This document shows positions 49,676-63,099 of a stretch of DNA of 64,000 bases, piece by piece; position 1 is the stretch's first letter, and each line of letters opens with the position of its first letter. Under the pieces are notes generated by a model. The model was given only the letters and a program-made list of their open reading frames with translations. It had not been told where the DNA came from and ran no database searches. Origin of the DNA: Sphaeramia orbicularis (Eukaryota > Chordata > Actinopteri > Kurtiformes > Apogonidae). The stretch covers positions 16,504,178 to 16,568,177 of the forward strand of contig NC_043957.1 in NCBI RefSeq assembly GCF_902148855.1. Direction: 5' to 3'. A program made the position numbers and the translations under genes.

Positions 49676-52657
49676 TTGACCCTCATGTTACACTCAGTCG
49701 TACCTTGTCCTTATCCGTCACCGAACCCTCCGGGGTATAAACCAAATGGCCTCAAATGGTCGAACACCATACGCCTCTATGTTTGGGCAGTATTGGGTTC
49801 GCCTCACTTTTTCCACGAAGCTCCGCTGAGGCGCTTCTTGGAGGTGCAAGCTTCAAAAAGTAATGATCCAAAGTGGAGAGACTGGTCTCAATTGATCGAC
49901 ACCTGCCGATCAATTAATCCCTTTGGGCTGGAATTCACTAGATTTGATTCCAAATCTAAAACCCGCATTGATAGGATCTACGTATCTTCTCATTTTAAAG
50001 TGATACAGTACTCAACAATATTGAATGATTTTTCTGACCACTTATTAGTTAAAACAACCTTGTCTTCTAGTGAACCCGCCCATAGAGGGTACTGGAAACT
50101 TAATACACAATGTCTAAAAAATAAAGAATTGCTAACAGAATTAAAACATGAAATCCGAAAGGTGATACAATTACAATGTATCACAAACTCGTATACCAAA
50201 TTATGGGAAACATTAAAACATAGAGTCAAGGATTTCTTTAAATTCAAATGGAGAGAACTAAATAAAAGAAAAAATTTGGAATATAACATCATGGTCAAAC
50301 AATATATCACTTTAAAACAGAAAGAACACAGAACTAACACTGAAGAAGATCTTATGGGTGACCTAAAGGTCCTAATAGATAAGTTGAATAGCGAAATGTC
50401 ATTTAATATTTGTAAAGATACTGAGATAAATGAAAAAGGAAACATATCACATATTATCACCTCTGCACAAAAACAAATTCAGAGTAAAACTATACAATCA
50501 ATAAAGAAACCGGATGGTCAAACATCAAATACTGACAAAGATATTAGAGAAACTATCAGAGAACACTGTGTGAATTCGTATAAAAAAAACGACATAGATA
50601 GGAGTTGTACGAAAACTCTTTTAGACTCCATTCGAGACTCTACTCCAATAAATTGTGACTCCCTAAAAGGAGAAATCAAAAGAGAAGAAGTGGTTCAGGC
50701 CATTCACCAGTTAAATGTAGGTAAAAGTCCTGGACCTGATGGACTCCCCACAGAGTTTTATCAGCTAAGTATAGAAGAAGTTCTACATCTACTTACCTCT
50801 ATGTTAAACGAAGGTTTAAATAAAGGGGTCATGGCACATTCATTTTATGAAGGAGTTTTAAACTTGCTGTACAAAAAAGGTGACCGTTCATGCATCGATA
50901 ATTATAGGCACTTAACATTAATGAACACCGACTATAAGATTCTGGCAAAAATTATCAATAATCGGTTAAGTAGTGTTTTAGAAAAAATTATCGTAAAAGA
51001 ACAGACCTGCGCAGTCAAAGGTCGATATATGTGGGATAATTTGAGCACATTAAGAGAACTGTCATATTCAGGCCAAAAGGATTTCTTTATTGTAGGTTTA
51101 GACCAAAAGAAGGCTTTCGATTATATTTCACGTGACTATCTTTGGGCTGCAATGGAGGCATATGGTCTTCCTAAAAGTTTTATCGACATGGTTAAATGTT
51201 TATATATGAAGTCATCCGTAAAGATAAACGTCAATGGTGTTTTAACAAAATCTTTCCAGGTGGAGAGAGGGGTGAAGCAGGGATGTCCTCTCAGCTCTGC
51301 TCTTTATGTTTTAGCAATCAGCCCATTAATAAAATCAATTAATTCAGACATAAAAATAACAGGCATACCTCTCGGCCAATCCTGTTTAGTCAAATCAATA
51401 GCTTATGCAGATGACATCACTGTCGTAATTAAAAACCAGGTGGAGATGGATGTTCTAACTAATCATCTTAATATGTATGAAATGGCTTCAGGAGCTGTCC
51501 TAAACCATAGCAAAACAGAGGGAGTTTGGATCGGAGATGCAATAGATAAACCCAACCTAAATATTCAAACTAAAGATGAAATTAAAATCCTCGGAATCTC
51601 ATTTGGAAATAACAACTGTGGGGAAAGAAATTGGGAACAAAAATTCACCTCGATTAAGGAAGAAGTTAACAGATGGCAGAACAAGAATACAAATTATAAA
51701 AGTAGAATTAACATTGTGAAAACTCATATCCTTTCCAAACTCCTCTTTTTAGCTAACATTTTTCCTCCAACTGACAAAATGATAACGCGGTTGAACAAAC
51801 AGTGTGTAAATCTGATCTGGGGAACCACCAGAGAGGTCACTAAAAGAATACTATTGTTTAAAAATAAAGAACTCGGTGGACTCGGTGCAATAGATCTCGG
51901 TCTCAAATTAAATATTGCCTTTATTAAGAATGTCTCAATGAGTATGTCACGGAAGTCAATATGGATCTATGACCTGTCCACCTGGGAGAAAAAAAAAGGC
52001 AGGGCAAGGAAAGGACCTTATTACAAAATCATATATGGTGACATAAAAGAAAAGTATAAACATTTAAATATCGACTGGGTTAAGGGGACTTCTAGAGGGA
52101 TCTATAAATGTATAAGCGATTTTAGCTATGGTGGATTGGTGGATTACAAACATGTAAAGGAAAACGAGAAGAAGACTGTCATTAAAAATATAAAGGACAA
52201 ATCTATTTCTGAGAATTACAGAGATATCCGCTGGCTTATTTCTGTAAGTAGACTTCCAGCTAGAGCTCTGGTATCCTGGAGCTGTTATGTCACAACAAAA
52301 AAATGTCCGATGATAAACTGTGGAAATGACGAAACTCAAGAACACGTACTTATTGACTGCTATAGAGCGCAAGCTGTTTGGACTTTTTTTAAAAACATTG
52401 GCCTGAGCTGCCCTATAAACTATCGCTCAGTCATGTACGGACTTCTAGAGGAATCAACATCAACAAACAAACATAGACTCTTCCAGTTAATCATCTACAT
52501 TGTAACAGTCAAGCTCTGGAAAACAAGATGTTTAACAGTCATTAATCAGAATCTCATAGATAGTAAAACAGTGATTAAACAAACATTGACTGAACTACGC
52601 AGAAGAAGAACCCTGGACAAACAGCACTCCTTTTCATGGAACATAATAGACTTGTAA
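49649..52657 (+). CDS. chimeric ORF: H4 start + ORF1 piece + LINE ORF2
   Basis: A single 1002-codon open frame starting at the H4 [11 protein letters not shown], about 45 residues read from LINE 5' UTR/ORF1 in a shifted frame, a short true ORF1 piece (FFHEAPLRRFLEVQASKSND), then ORF2 from QLIDTCRSINP to the end. Compared with LINE A it lacks about 132 nt within the ORF1 start, then all of ORF1 after DWS and the first ~174 residues of ORF2. The endonuclease residues near LNVRG, QELR and SGDFN are therefore gone, while DRIY, SDH, the whole RT (AYADDITVVI) and the C-terminal CCHC remain. ORF2 is nearly identical to LINE A. The deletion junctions keep the frame open from the H4 start codon; whether it is translated is unknown. 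Confidence 0.8.
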   Translation: MSGRGKGGNLTLMLHSVVPCPYPSPNPPGYKPNGLKWSNTIRLYVWAVLGSPHFFHEAPLRRFLEVQASKSNDPKWRDWSQLIDTCRSINPFGLEFTRFDSKSKTRIDRIYVSSHFKVIQYSTILNDFSDHLLVKTTLSSSEPAHRGYWKLNTQCLKNKELLTELKHEIRKVIQLQCITNSYTKLWETLKHRVKDFFKFKWRELNKRKNLEYNIMVKQYITLKQKEHRTNTEEDLMGDLKVLIDKLNSEMSFNICKDTEINEKGNISHIITSAQKQIQSKTIQSIKKPDGQTSNTDKDIRETIREHCVNSYKKNDIDRSCTKTLLDSIRDSTPINCDSLKGEIKREEVVQAIHQLNVGKSPGPDGLPTEFYQLSIEEVLHLLTSMLNEGLNKGVMAHSFYEGVLNLLYKKGDRSCIDNYRHLTLMNTDYKILAKIINNRLSSVLEKIIVKEQTCAVKGRYMWDNLSTLRELSYSGQKDFFIVGLDQKKAFDYISRDYLWAAMEAYGLPKSFIDMVKCLYMKSSVKINVNGVLTKSFQVERGVKQGCPLSSALYVLAISPLIKSINSDIKITGIPLGQSCLVKSIAYADDITVVIKNQVEMDVLTNHLNMYEMASGAVLNHSKTEGVWIGDAIDKPNLNIQTKDEIKILGISFGNNNCGERNWEQKFTSIKEEVNRWQNKNTNYKSRINIVKTHILSKLLFLANIFPPTDKMITRLNKQCVNLIWGTTREVTKRILLFKNKELGGLGAIDLGLKLNIAFIKNVSMSMSRKSIWIYDLSTWEKKKGRARKGPYYKIIYGDIKEKYKHLNIDWVKGTSRGIYKCISDFSYGGLVDYKHVKENEKKTVIKNIKDKSISENYRDIRWLISVSRLPARALVSWSCYVTTKKCPMINCGNDETQEHVLIDCYRAQAVWTFFKNIGLSCPINYRSVMYGLLEESTSTNKHRLFQLIIYIVTVKLWKTRCLTVINQNLIDSKTVIKQTLTELRRRRTLDKQHSFSWNIIDL

Positions 52658-52775
52658 GTCAGTCTTCACATTGAAAGAAAAGAAAAAAAAAAAAAAAAAA
52701 AAAGGACAGGAAAAAAAAAAAACATGTATGCATGTTTTAAGAATGTGTGCCTTGTTAACATGTATATGTATGTAT

Positions 52776-52811
<36 letters not shown>

Positions 52812-52949
52812 TAGATAAAGAGCAGTTTTATAAGTGAACGTATTTATGGGTGGCTAATCAACTGTGTTAAGTATAGGGACATATGTCTGTGCCTGTATTC
52901 TTTTGAAAATTTCAATAAAGAATTAAAAAAAAAAAAAAAAAAAAAAAAA
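49676..52949 (+). mobile_element. LINE C, internally deleted young copy
   Basis: Same family as LINE A and very similar in ORF2 and 3' UTR, including the internal A/T-runs and AATAAAG. It has two internal deletions (see the chimeric ORF). It ends in a poly(A) (52925-52949) fused to the GCTTAAG sequence that also lies at 48021, so its original 3' target flank has been lost by recombination. Confidence 0.92.
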
Positions 52950-53089
52950 GCTTAAGACATTAAGTGTTCTTTATTTGTCCTAATTACTGAATATCACCCG
53001 TTTTTATTCATTATTCAACTACCGCGTAGACAGAGCAAACACGTGATTCTTTCTTACATGACAGAAGCACATCTTTTGGTTCAGTGTGT

Positions 53090-53105
53090 GGCTCTTAAAA
53101 GAGCC
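53090..53105 (-). terminator. histone 3' stem-loop (H4)
   Basis: On the minus strand GGCTCTTTTAAGAGCC. Confidence 0.95.
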
Positions 53106-53147
53106 TTTTCTTGTTTAGTAGGGGTTCACCAGTGGTTTAGCTGCAGT

Positions 53148-53468
<321 letters not shown>

Positions 53469-53664
53469 TCAGTTATCAACTTCTCAATGTCTGAATGAGC
53501 GGATGAACCACTGCTTTATACAACATCTGAGAACGTGTTTGAAGACAGACAGAGGTGGGAGGGTTTTTTTTTTTTTTTTCTTTCTTTCTTTTTTGGCGGC
53601 ACCGGAAGCAACAGCAGGTTCATAAACGGCGCTCCGCTCCAATCAAATAGAGAAAGCAAAATGC

Positions 53665-54570
53665 TTTCTGTTTTAAACCTTAATTATGTCTAAGATAAAA
53701 CATTCTTTCATTTCTCATTGAGCGTAAACCAACACCAAGACTCTAGTTATTTCGATCATTTAATAGCTGACAGTGACATTTTCACTGGTTGAAATACAAC
53801 ATGTGTATTGTATTAAATTATTTTAATATTTAAACATCTGTAAACACCTTTTTTCAGCACTGAATAACTTCACTTTTAAAGGTGGTATACTTTAACAAGC
53901 AGCATTGTACTATTCATGCTTAATATAAATAAAATCGATTCGATATTGTTTCAGATCAAGAATGTCCATCTTCATTTTAGATACACACTAATGTATCTAC
54001 TGTCATGATATTAATGACAGAAAACAAATGATAATCAGACGAATATACTGAGATTGCAGTATTTTTATACAGCACATGCATATGGCAGCTAACAACATGC
54101 AGACTTCTGTCATCTCCATGTCAAATAAATCAAACAAAATAACTGATTTTTATTTCAGTGGGTTTACTCTCAAAACAAATGAACAATTGGCACTGAAACA
54201 ACTCTACGGACATGTTTTTATTCATCTGAAATAAAACTTATTTTACATTATTCCAAACAATTAAGCATATTTCTACAAAAGAAAAAACTACTATGGATCT
54301 GACTGAATGCCTTTATTAATTACTCTTAATCCTAAACAGCAGATGTGTGTCCACATATCTAAATTTTAGACACTAGATCCAGTAATATACTGAAGAGAGT
54401 AAAATTATCTAAAATCAGAGTTCAAGCACCAAAACATGACTTCTTTTATCTAAATGTATTATTCAAGCTACAGAAAACAGTTGAGACAAACGTGTAACAT
54501 TAAAATTCTACAGATATTTACCATCAGATGTTAAGGTTTAGTAGAAGATATCTGCAGAATACACGGACAG
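53665..54570. other. spacer, duplicate of 48735-49640
   Basis: Near-identical to the first-unit spacer; no gene seen. Confidence 0.6.
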
Positions 54571-54576
54571 TGAAAA

Positions 54577-54603
54577 ATGAGTGGCAGAGGAAAAGGAGGA
54601 AAT
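54577..54603 (+). pseudogene. H4: H4 start fragment at the LINE D 5' junction
   Basis: Identical to 49649-49675: H4 coding nt 1-27 followed directly by LINE sequence. Confidence 0.88.
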
Positions 54604-56230
54604 TTGACCCTCATGTTACACTCAGTCGTACCTTGTCCTTATCCGTCACCGAACCCTCCGGGGTATAAACCAAATGGCCTCAAATGGTCGAACACCATAC
54701 GCCTCTATGTTTGGGCAGTATTGGGTTCGCCACACTTTTTCCACGAAGCTCCGCTGAGGCGCTTCTTGGAGGTGCAAGCTTCAAAAAGTAATGATCCAAA
54801 GTGGAGAGACTGGTCTGTCGAATCCTCTGTCCAAACTGATGTTATATCTGTGGTTGTTAAGTTCTGGACAGGACGAGTTCCAGATGAGGACATTGATTTG
54901 TATTTAAGAAGATTCTGTGACATTTTGCACACAGTGAAACCTGTAGACAAGCTTGGGATCTGGTACGGAGTCCGAAAATATAAAGTACGGCTCCATAAAA
55001 ATGCTAACGGACATCTTATCCAGATCCCAAATTCAGTTTCTTTGGGCCCGTATAATGGCAGAATCATTACCCAGGACAGTCAAACACCTGCTTCATATGC
55101 CAATCAACTGACCACCAGGTGAAAGACTGCACTCAGGTGAAATGCTGGAGGTGTGGCCACCTGGGACACAAAGCCAAAGACTGCAGCTCAGAGGGCCGGT
55201 GTAGTTTGTGTGGTATGGACGGGCACACCTTTTTCACCTGTCCACACTCATATGCAAACAAAACACGGTCCCAACGGAACCCAGTCCTCCAACGTCAACC
55301 TTCCAGCTCCGCGACCATTCAGCAGCAGACAGATCCAAGAGCCCAGGGCTTCTCCGACCATCAGCGTCCGTCCGGCACCAGGCCTAAGGAACAACGGCAC
55401 CATTCCATCCCCGGGCATGGAATCCACCTGCCGCCGCCCGGTATCAGATCAGCCGACCAGCAGCGTCCGTCGAAGCCAGAGATCCAGCCCCGTCCGTCCA
55501 GCTCCAGGTCCGTGGTACAGCAGCCTCCCTCCAGTTCAAAGCCTGCGGTCCAGCAGCTTTGGCCCGGCTCCAGCCCTGACGAGCATCAGTGAACCCCGAG
55601 TCCCATCCCAGCAGATCAGCACCCACCCCCCGGGCCACCGGTAGACCATCACACTCCATCTCACCCCCCCAACAGCGACCCCTTTAATCAGTCAGGTGAG
55701 AGTAATTTAAGCACATATAGTAACAGTACGACTTCCGAAAGTGGTGATGACGTCACTCATTTTGAAAGCATAAGTGAGTCAAAGTTCAGAGTCTAACACA
55801 GACAGGATTACACCAGGTCAGCGGGCTACAAGTACCCCCATCTCCCCTCCTTTATGAGGAGAACTCGTCACCACGTGGGAACTCGGGGTCCGGTTCTTTC
55901 TCACCCACCTCAGAGTTTCCTGTTCCAAGCTCATGTGAGTTAGAGATCCCCTTTGAAGTAGTTAAAAGGAAAAGGCGATCCCGTTCCACACCTCCACGGG
56001 AGGGAAACGGCATAATGATAAGCCCTCTCCTCAACCCCCCCCCCCCCGTTAATGGGGCTCCTAAAAGTGGCCACTCTGAATGTTAGAGGAATCAAATCCA
56101 CTGAAAACAGAATACAGAAGACTGGATGTTTGTTGAACTCTGACATAGGCATTGTGTGCACACAAGAGCTAAGGCTCACTACAAGTGATGATGTTGATAA
56201 AGTGTGTGATATGTGGACTAAGGGTAAATG

Positions 56231-56606
56231 ATGATTTTGAAGGATACAATTGTTAAGCTCTAACAAGCAATAGGTAAATTATTTATTTTTGAGTCTACAT
56301 TAAATTACCATTAATTTGGTGGTTAAGTTTTCTATTTCTCTGGTATATTTTCACCCTTTTAGGTTTCGCTTGTTTGTTGGCTTGAATACATCATTTGTTT
56401 GTGTGTGTTTTTCTCTTTTTCTTTTTCCTATATTGGATGCTGGGTAGCTGAATATGTTATGTAGGACAGACATTAATATAAGCATTTTGCTTCTGCCTGT
56501 GCCTTTTCAGTCATAACCCGTTGGTAATGTTTGTAATGTTTGAAGTGCTGTTGTTGACACTGGTTATTGTGTGATGACTGAATAAAGAATTTCATCATCA
56601 ATGTAT
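56231..56606 (+). mobile_element. LINE 3'-end insertion in LINE D
   Basis: Splits the LINE D endonuclease frame (GGGTAAATG / TGTATAATATC). It contains GCTTCTGCCTGTGCCTTTTC and ends GACTGAATAAAGAATTTCAT plus a short CATCA tail, resembling 3' ends of L2-type fish LINEs. Confidence 0.6.
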
Positions 56607-56780
56607 AATATCAGTTGGGGAAGATAAGGCTGATGGGGTTGGGATTTTCTTTAAAACTCATGATATTGTCATTATTAGAAGAAGGGACATAATACCTGGT
56701 AGACTTTTAATGATCAATTGTTTGTACCAAGGTGATAAATACCGATTAATTAATGTCTATACAGCTCCTGATGCACGGAA

Positions 56781-56882
<102 letters not shown>

Positions 56883-57889
56883 AAAGGCTCAGAGAATTGC
56901 TGATGGTAGGTTATAAAGTCATTTTAAGTGGAGATTTTAATACAGTCACAGCAGAAAACGATCGCTGTAGCGAAGCACCATTTCGCCTCACAACAGAAGG
57001 CAAACATCTAAAACTTATTAGTGAAGAAGCCAAACTGATAGACACCTGCCGATCAATCAGTCCCTCTGAGCTGGAATTCACCAGATTTGATTCCAAATCT
57101 AAAACCCATATTGATAGGATCTATGTATCTTCTCACTTTAAAGTGATGCAGTATTCAACAATATTGAAAGATTTTTCTGATCACTTATTAGTTAAAACAA
57201 CTTTGTCTTCTGGTGAATCTGCCCATAGAGGCTACAGGAAACTTAATACACAATGTTTAAAAAAGAAAAAACTGTTAATAGAATTAAAACATGAAATCCA
57301 AAAGGTGATACAATTACACTGTATCACAAACTCTTACACTAAACTATGGGAAACATTAAGGATTTCTTTAAATTCAAATGCAGAGAATTAAATAAAAGAA
57401 AAAACTTGGAATATAACATCATGGTCAAACAATATATTACTTTAAAACAGAACACAGAACTAACATAGAAGAAGACCTTATGTGTGACTTAAAGGTTCTA
57501 ATAGATAAGTTGAATAGTGAAATGTCATTTAATATTTGTGAAGATACTGAGATAAATGAAAAAGGAAACATATCACCTCTGCACAGAAACACATTCAGAG
57601 TAAAACTATACAATCAATAAAGAAACCGATTGGTCAAATAGTAAACACTGACAAAGATATCAGAGAAACCATCAGAGAACACTGTGAACTTGTATTAAAA
57701 AAAAAAGACATAGACAGGAGCAGTATGAAAACTCTTTTAGACTCCATCCAGGACTCTACTCCAATAAACTGTGACTGCCTAAAAGGAGAAATCAAAAGGG
57801 AAGAAGTGGTTCAGGCCATCCACCAGCTGAATGTAGGCAAAAGCCCTGGACCTGACGGACTCCCTACGGAGTTTTATCAGTTAAATACA

Positions 57890-58111
57890 CAGGGTGTCCC
57901 ATAAGTCTCCATACATAGGAGACATAATACATATGGTTCTAACATGTATTTCTTTATATTTCTTCTTTATAGTTCTTCAGCAGTGGAGGACATGCATTGA
58001 AATGTGTTCCCGGCAAAATGGCAGTCATATAGAGCATATTATATAAATAAAAATGGTTTATGTCAAGAAACATTTATTTTTCCTATGTATGGAGACTTAT
58101 GGGACACCCTG
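57890..58111. mobile_element. mariner-type MITE in LINE D
   Basis: 222 bp with about 30-bp near-perfect inverted repeats (CAGGGTGTCCCATAAGTCTC at the left, the same from the right). It is inserted at the TA of TTAAATATAGAAG in the ORF2 linker; the right flank is TA and the left has become CA. No coding capacity. Confidence 0.9.
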
Positions 58112-59295
58112 TAGATAAAGTTTTAGATCTTCTTACCTCTATGTTAAACGAAGGTTTCAATAAAGGGATCATGGCAGATTCATTTTATGACGGAGTTTTA
58201 AAGTTTTACTGTACAAGAAAGGTGATGACTCAAGCATTGATAATTATAGGCACTTAACATTAATGAACACCGACTATAAGATTCTGGCAAAAATAATCAA
58301 TAATCGATTAAGTAGTGTTTTAGAAAAAAAATTATTGTAAAGGAGCAGGCCTGTGCATTCAAAGGTCGATTCATGTGGGATAATTTGGGCACTTTAAGAG
58401 AACTGTTATATTCAGGCCAAAAGGATTTTTTTATAATCAATCTAGACCAAAAGAAGGCATTCGATTATATTTCACGTGAGTATCTTTGGGCTGCAATGGA
58501 GGCATATGGTCTTCCAAAAAGTTTTATCGACATGGTCAAATGTTTATATATGAAGTCATCCGTAAAGATAAATGTTAATGGTGCCTTAACGAACTCTTTC
58601 CAGGTGGAGAGAGGGGTGAAGCAGGGCTGTCCTCTCAGCTCTGCTCTTTACGTTTTAGCAATCAGCCCATTAATAAAATCAATTAACTCAGATATAAGAA
58701 TAACAGGCATACTTGTCGGCCAATCCTGTTTAGTTAAATCAATAGCTTATGCAGATGACATCACTGTGGTAATTAAAAACCAGGTGGAGATGGATGTTCT
58801 AACTAATCATCTTAATATGTATGAAATGGCTTCAGGAGCTGTCCTAAACCATAACAAGACAGAGGGAGTTTGGATCGGAAATGCTTACGATAAACCCAAC
58901 CTAAATATTCAAACTAAAGAAGAAATTAAAATTCTTGGAATCACATTTGGAAATAACAACTGTGGGGAAAGAAATTGGGAACAAAAATTCACCTTGATCA
59001 AGGAAGAGGTTAACAGATGGCAGAACAAGAATATATATACACACATATATATATATATAGGTTGATGTAATTTTAGATTTTCTTTTGGTGTGAGTGTATA
59101 TCCATTTTTTTTTTTTGTTAACATGGGTAATGTGCAGTATTGTATGTGGATGTATGTACGGGTGGCTAAATGTGTATGTTGAGTATAGAAGCGTATGTTT
59201 GTGCATGTATTCTCTTGTAAAACTCAATAAAGAATATCTAAAAATAAATAAATAAATAAAAAAATAATAGAAGTGCATCTTTGTGAACATGTGTT

Positions 59296-59311
59296 GGCTC
59301 TTAAAAGAGCC
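59296..59311 (-). terminator. histone 3' stem-loop (H3)
   Basis: On the minus strand GGCTCTTTTAAGAGCC, 37 nt after the stop. A run of G (plus strand) lies between stop and stem-loop. Confidence 0.95.
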
Positions 59312-59348
59312 GTTGTGTTTACTGGGGAGGGGGGGGGGGGGGGTCTGT

Positions 59349-60544
<1,196 letters not shown>

Positions 60545-60572
60545 AGCTGGAGAACCACAACCAGACCCAAAA

Positions 60573-60588
60573 GGCTCTTTTCAGAGCC
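60573..60588 (+). terminator. histone 3' stem-loop (H2A)
   Basis: GGCTCTTTTCAGAGCC, 28 nt after the stop. Confidence 0.95.
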
Positions 60589-60599
60589 ACACAATTCAT

Positions 60600-61066
60600 C
60601 TTAAGAGAAAACGTTTCATCATGTCTTAAAATCCGGATCATTACCTCTGTAGTCGTTAATGTGTAATCCATATTTCTCAAACAGTCATCATGCACTTCTG
60701 TTATATTTTAGATTGTACTACTAATTCGAAAATGCAGCTGAATGTCTTAAAACTGTTACTGCATACGGTGTTGTGCTGCTGGAACCTAAATTTCCATGTG
60801 GACAGAACCTCGAATATTCTTGTCTATTGTATTCTTTTTCTATTTTTTCCTGTCAGTTGTGAGCTGATGAATGATCTTCAAATCTTTTCAGGATCTGCAT
60901 CATTAAAGTTCTAAATTAAGGCTTTGATTATCTTTAAAGATACTTAATCTTCAAGTCTGACACTCAACTGTTTTAAAAAGCCCACAGACATGATCAATTA
61001 TGTTTGCTTTGAAAATCTTTAAATAATTTGTAATCAGTGTTGATCATTTTATCATGACAATCATTA
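60600..61066. other. AT-rich spacer, no gene seen
   Basis: Nothing recognised. Confidence 0.5.
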
Positions 61067-61305
61067 GGCAAAGCAAATTAATTTGTATAGCATCATTCAT
61101 ACACAAGGCAAATTCAAAGTGCTTTACAAAGGCATAGAAACACATACAATTACATTAAAAGCATAGAAAAACAATCAAAAGGAAAGTGCAGAAAGGATAC
61201 AAATAAAGAAAGAAATTAAAACAAGAATAAGAGGCAGTTAAAACAAAAGCTAAAAACAGTTTTGATTAAAATCAGTCAAAACAGTTAAAACTGTGAGTAG
61301 CAGTG
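61067..61305. repeat. common fish dispersed repeat
   Basis: Contains AATTTGTATAGCATCATTCA and ATTCAAAGTGCTTTACAAAG, a block frequently seen in fish intergenic DNA; its transposon class is not clear to me. Confidence 0.6.
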
Positions 61306-61309
61306 CAGG

Positions 61310-62500
61310 TATTATTACTATTAATATAGTTCACACTGTACTTATAATGTACAGTTTCCTGCCTATTCATTATTTAAGTGTATGTCATTTACTACTAAGG
61401 TGAGAGAAACGTTTCAGTTCTCAGAATTTCTGTGTTTGTCCAATGAATTGACAATACAGAATACTTTCATCTTTTGCAGGCTGTCCAGACCCTTAAAAAC
61501 TTCAATTCAGTCATCTTTAAACTGAATAATTAATCCTTAAATCAAGTCACTCAGAGGTCTTAAAAATCTCACAGGAAAAACAAATTATATTGTTGTAATT
61601 AAATCTTTATTGAATTAGTGGAACCAGTGGGTGGAGGGTTCAGGTCTGAGCAGCAGAAGAACCATTAGTCATGGACAAATGGAAATGATCTGGATTGAAA
61701 CATGGTTACGACTGGTTCAATGCCATTATTCTGATGCCTGTTTGGCTGTTATTTATGTGAATGGACAGTCTCCATTTTGACCACAGACTAATGGTAGAAG
61801 AGTGAAGCATCCTTACTCTAGGCCTCACTGAAACAGTGTTACATACTGCCATCTGCTGTGCAAATGAACATATGTCAGTATGTTATGTGACAGTACTACT
61901 GCTTTGACCTGCGCTGAAATCTATTGACAGCTTTTATATGCAGTGACAATAAACCGGATATTTATATAATATTTCCCTGTTTAAGTACACAAACATATGG
62001 CTTTACTCTTTACTGAAATTGCAATAAAAGCATTAAAATCATTTGCATTTTTTATTTATTTTCATGCAAAACCAGTAGTTGAATAGATTCCAAATGGGAG
62101 AATAATCTACACTGATGCTTCAAATTCTACTGCTACACCACTTCTATTTATTCTACTTCTTCTAATACTGCTGTTGCTTCTTCAGCTACTTTTCTTCTTT
62201 TAATTCATTACAAGCACACCCACAGTGTGATGTGAGATCTGAAGTTTTTTGTTTGTTTGTTTGTTTGTTTGTTTTTATGAGGAAGTGATACAATTAATTT
62301 AGTTATTCTTAAAAATTAAAGAGAAAACAGAAACACATAGATTTTTTTTTTTTTTTTCTTTTTTTACATTTTTGTAGAATGGCCACATTATGAATGAAAA
62401 TTAGCAGAAATAACAACAATATCATTTTTGTTCTGTCCTACTTTAACATGTTATGTTGAATGAACCAAAGATGTAATCTTCAGCCTTGTTTCTCTTATCA
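61310..62500. other. AT-rich spacer, no gene seen
   Basis: Contains TTTG repeats (62250-62272) and T-runs. No gene or element recognised. Confidence 0.5.
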
Positions 62501-62508
62501 TATTTTAA

Positions 62509-62995
62509 CCCATATAGACCCAGTGTTACTTTTGTGGTAGTTTCCATATGATTTTTTTTTTTTTTTTTTCTATATTAAACCTTACTTAAGTTATTTATCA
62601 CCATTTATTATAAAATTACACTGTGTATTTAGCATTTTTAAGTGAAAATAAAGTATTTTCCCATATTTCATTTACTGATCATGTAGATGTTCATAAAAAC
62701 TAAAATGAAAAGTTGAAGGTTATTTTATCAAAAACAGAAAATGGAAGAAAAAGTGACTTTTTCAGTGAAATATATCATTAACTAAATATAAACCAAGTGT
62801 TTTCATCCACTGTCACTGATCCAACTCCATGGGTTTTACTGGTGAATCAATGTTGTAGAAGATGACAATGTTTCCATGTTCACTATGGAGCCTCTGAATG
62901 TTCAAATGGTTCATATCTGATGACCATGAAAACATGACAAACTGTATTCTACGCCAATTATTTACATGTATTGATAGAATTAGTGGATCAACACT
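62509..62995. repeat. dispersed MITE-like repeat, inverted copy of 17.8-18.4 kb
   Basis: Starts after a TTAA with CCCATATAGACCCAGTGTTAC and shares CATCTTCTACAACATTGATT (minus strand) and CCAACTCCATGGGTTTTACT with 17770-18420. Confidence 0.65.
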
Positions 62996-63099
62996 TACGT
63001 AACATTTTGGATCAATAGATGTTTTTGATCAGCAAAGGATGTTTGGGTCTTGATTGGTTAATTTTAATTAATATGTTATTCATATATTAACTTAGTATC

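Noticed and set aside
54577-55122. 181-codon H4-started frame at LINE D as a separate gene
   Set aside because: It is the LINE D ORF1 read from the duplicated H4 start and ends at a frameshift; treated as part of the LINE.
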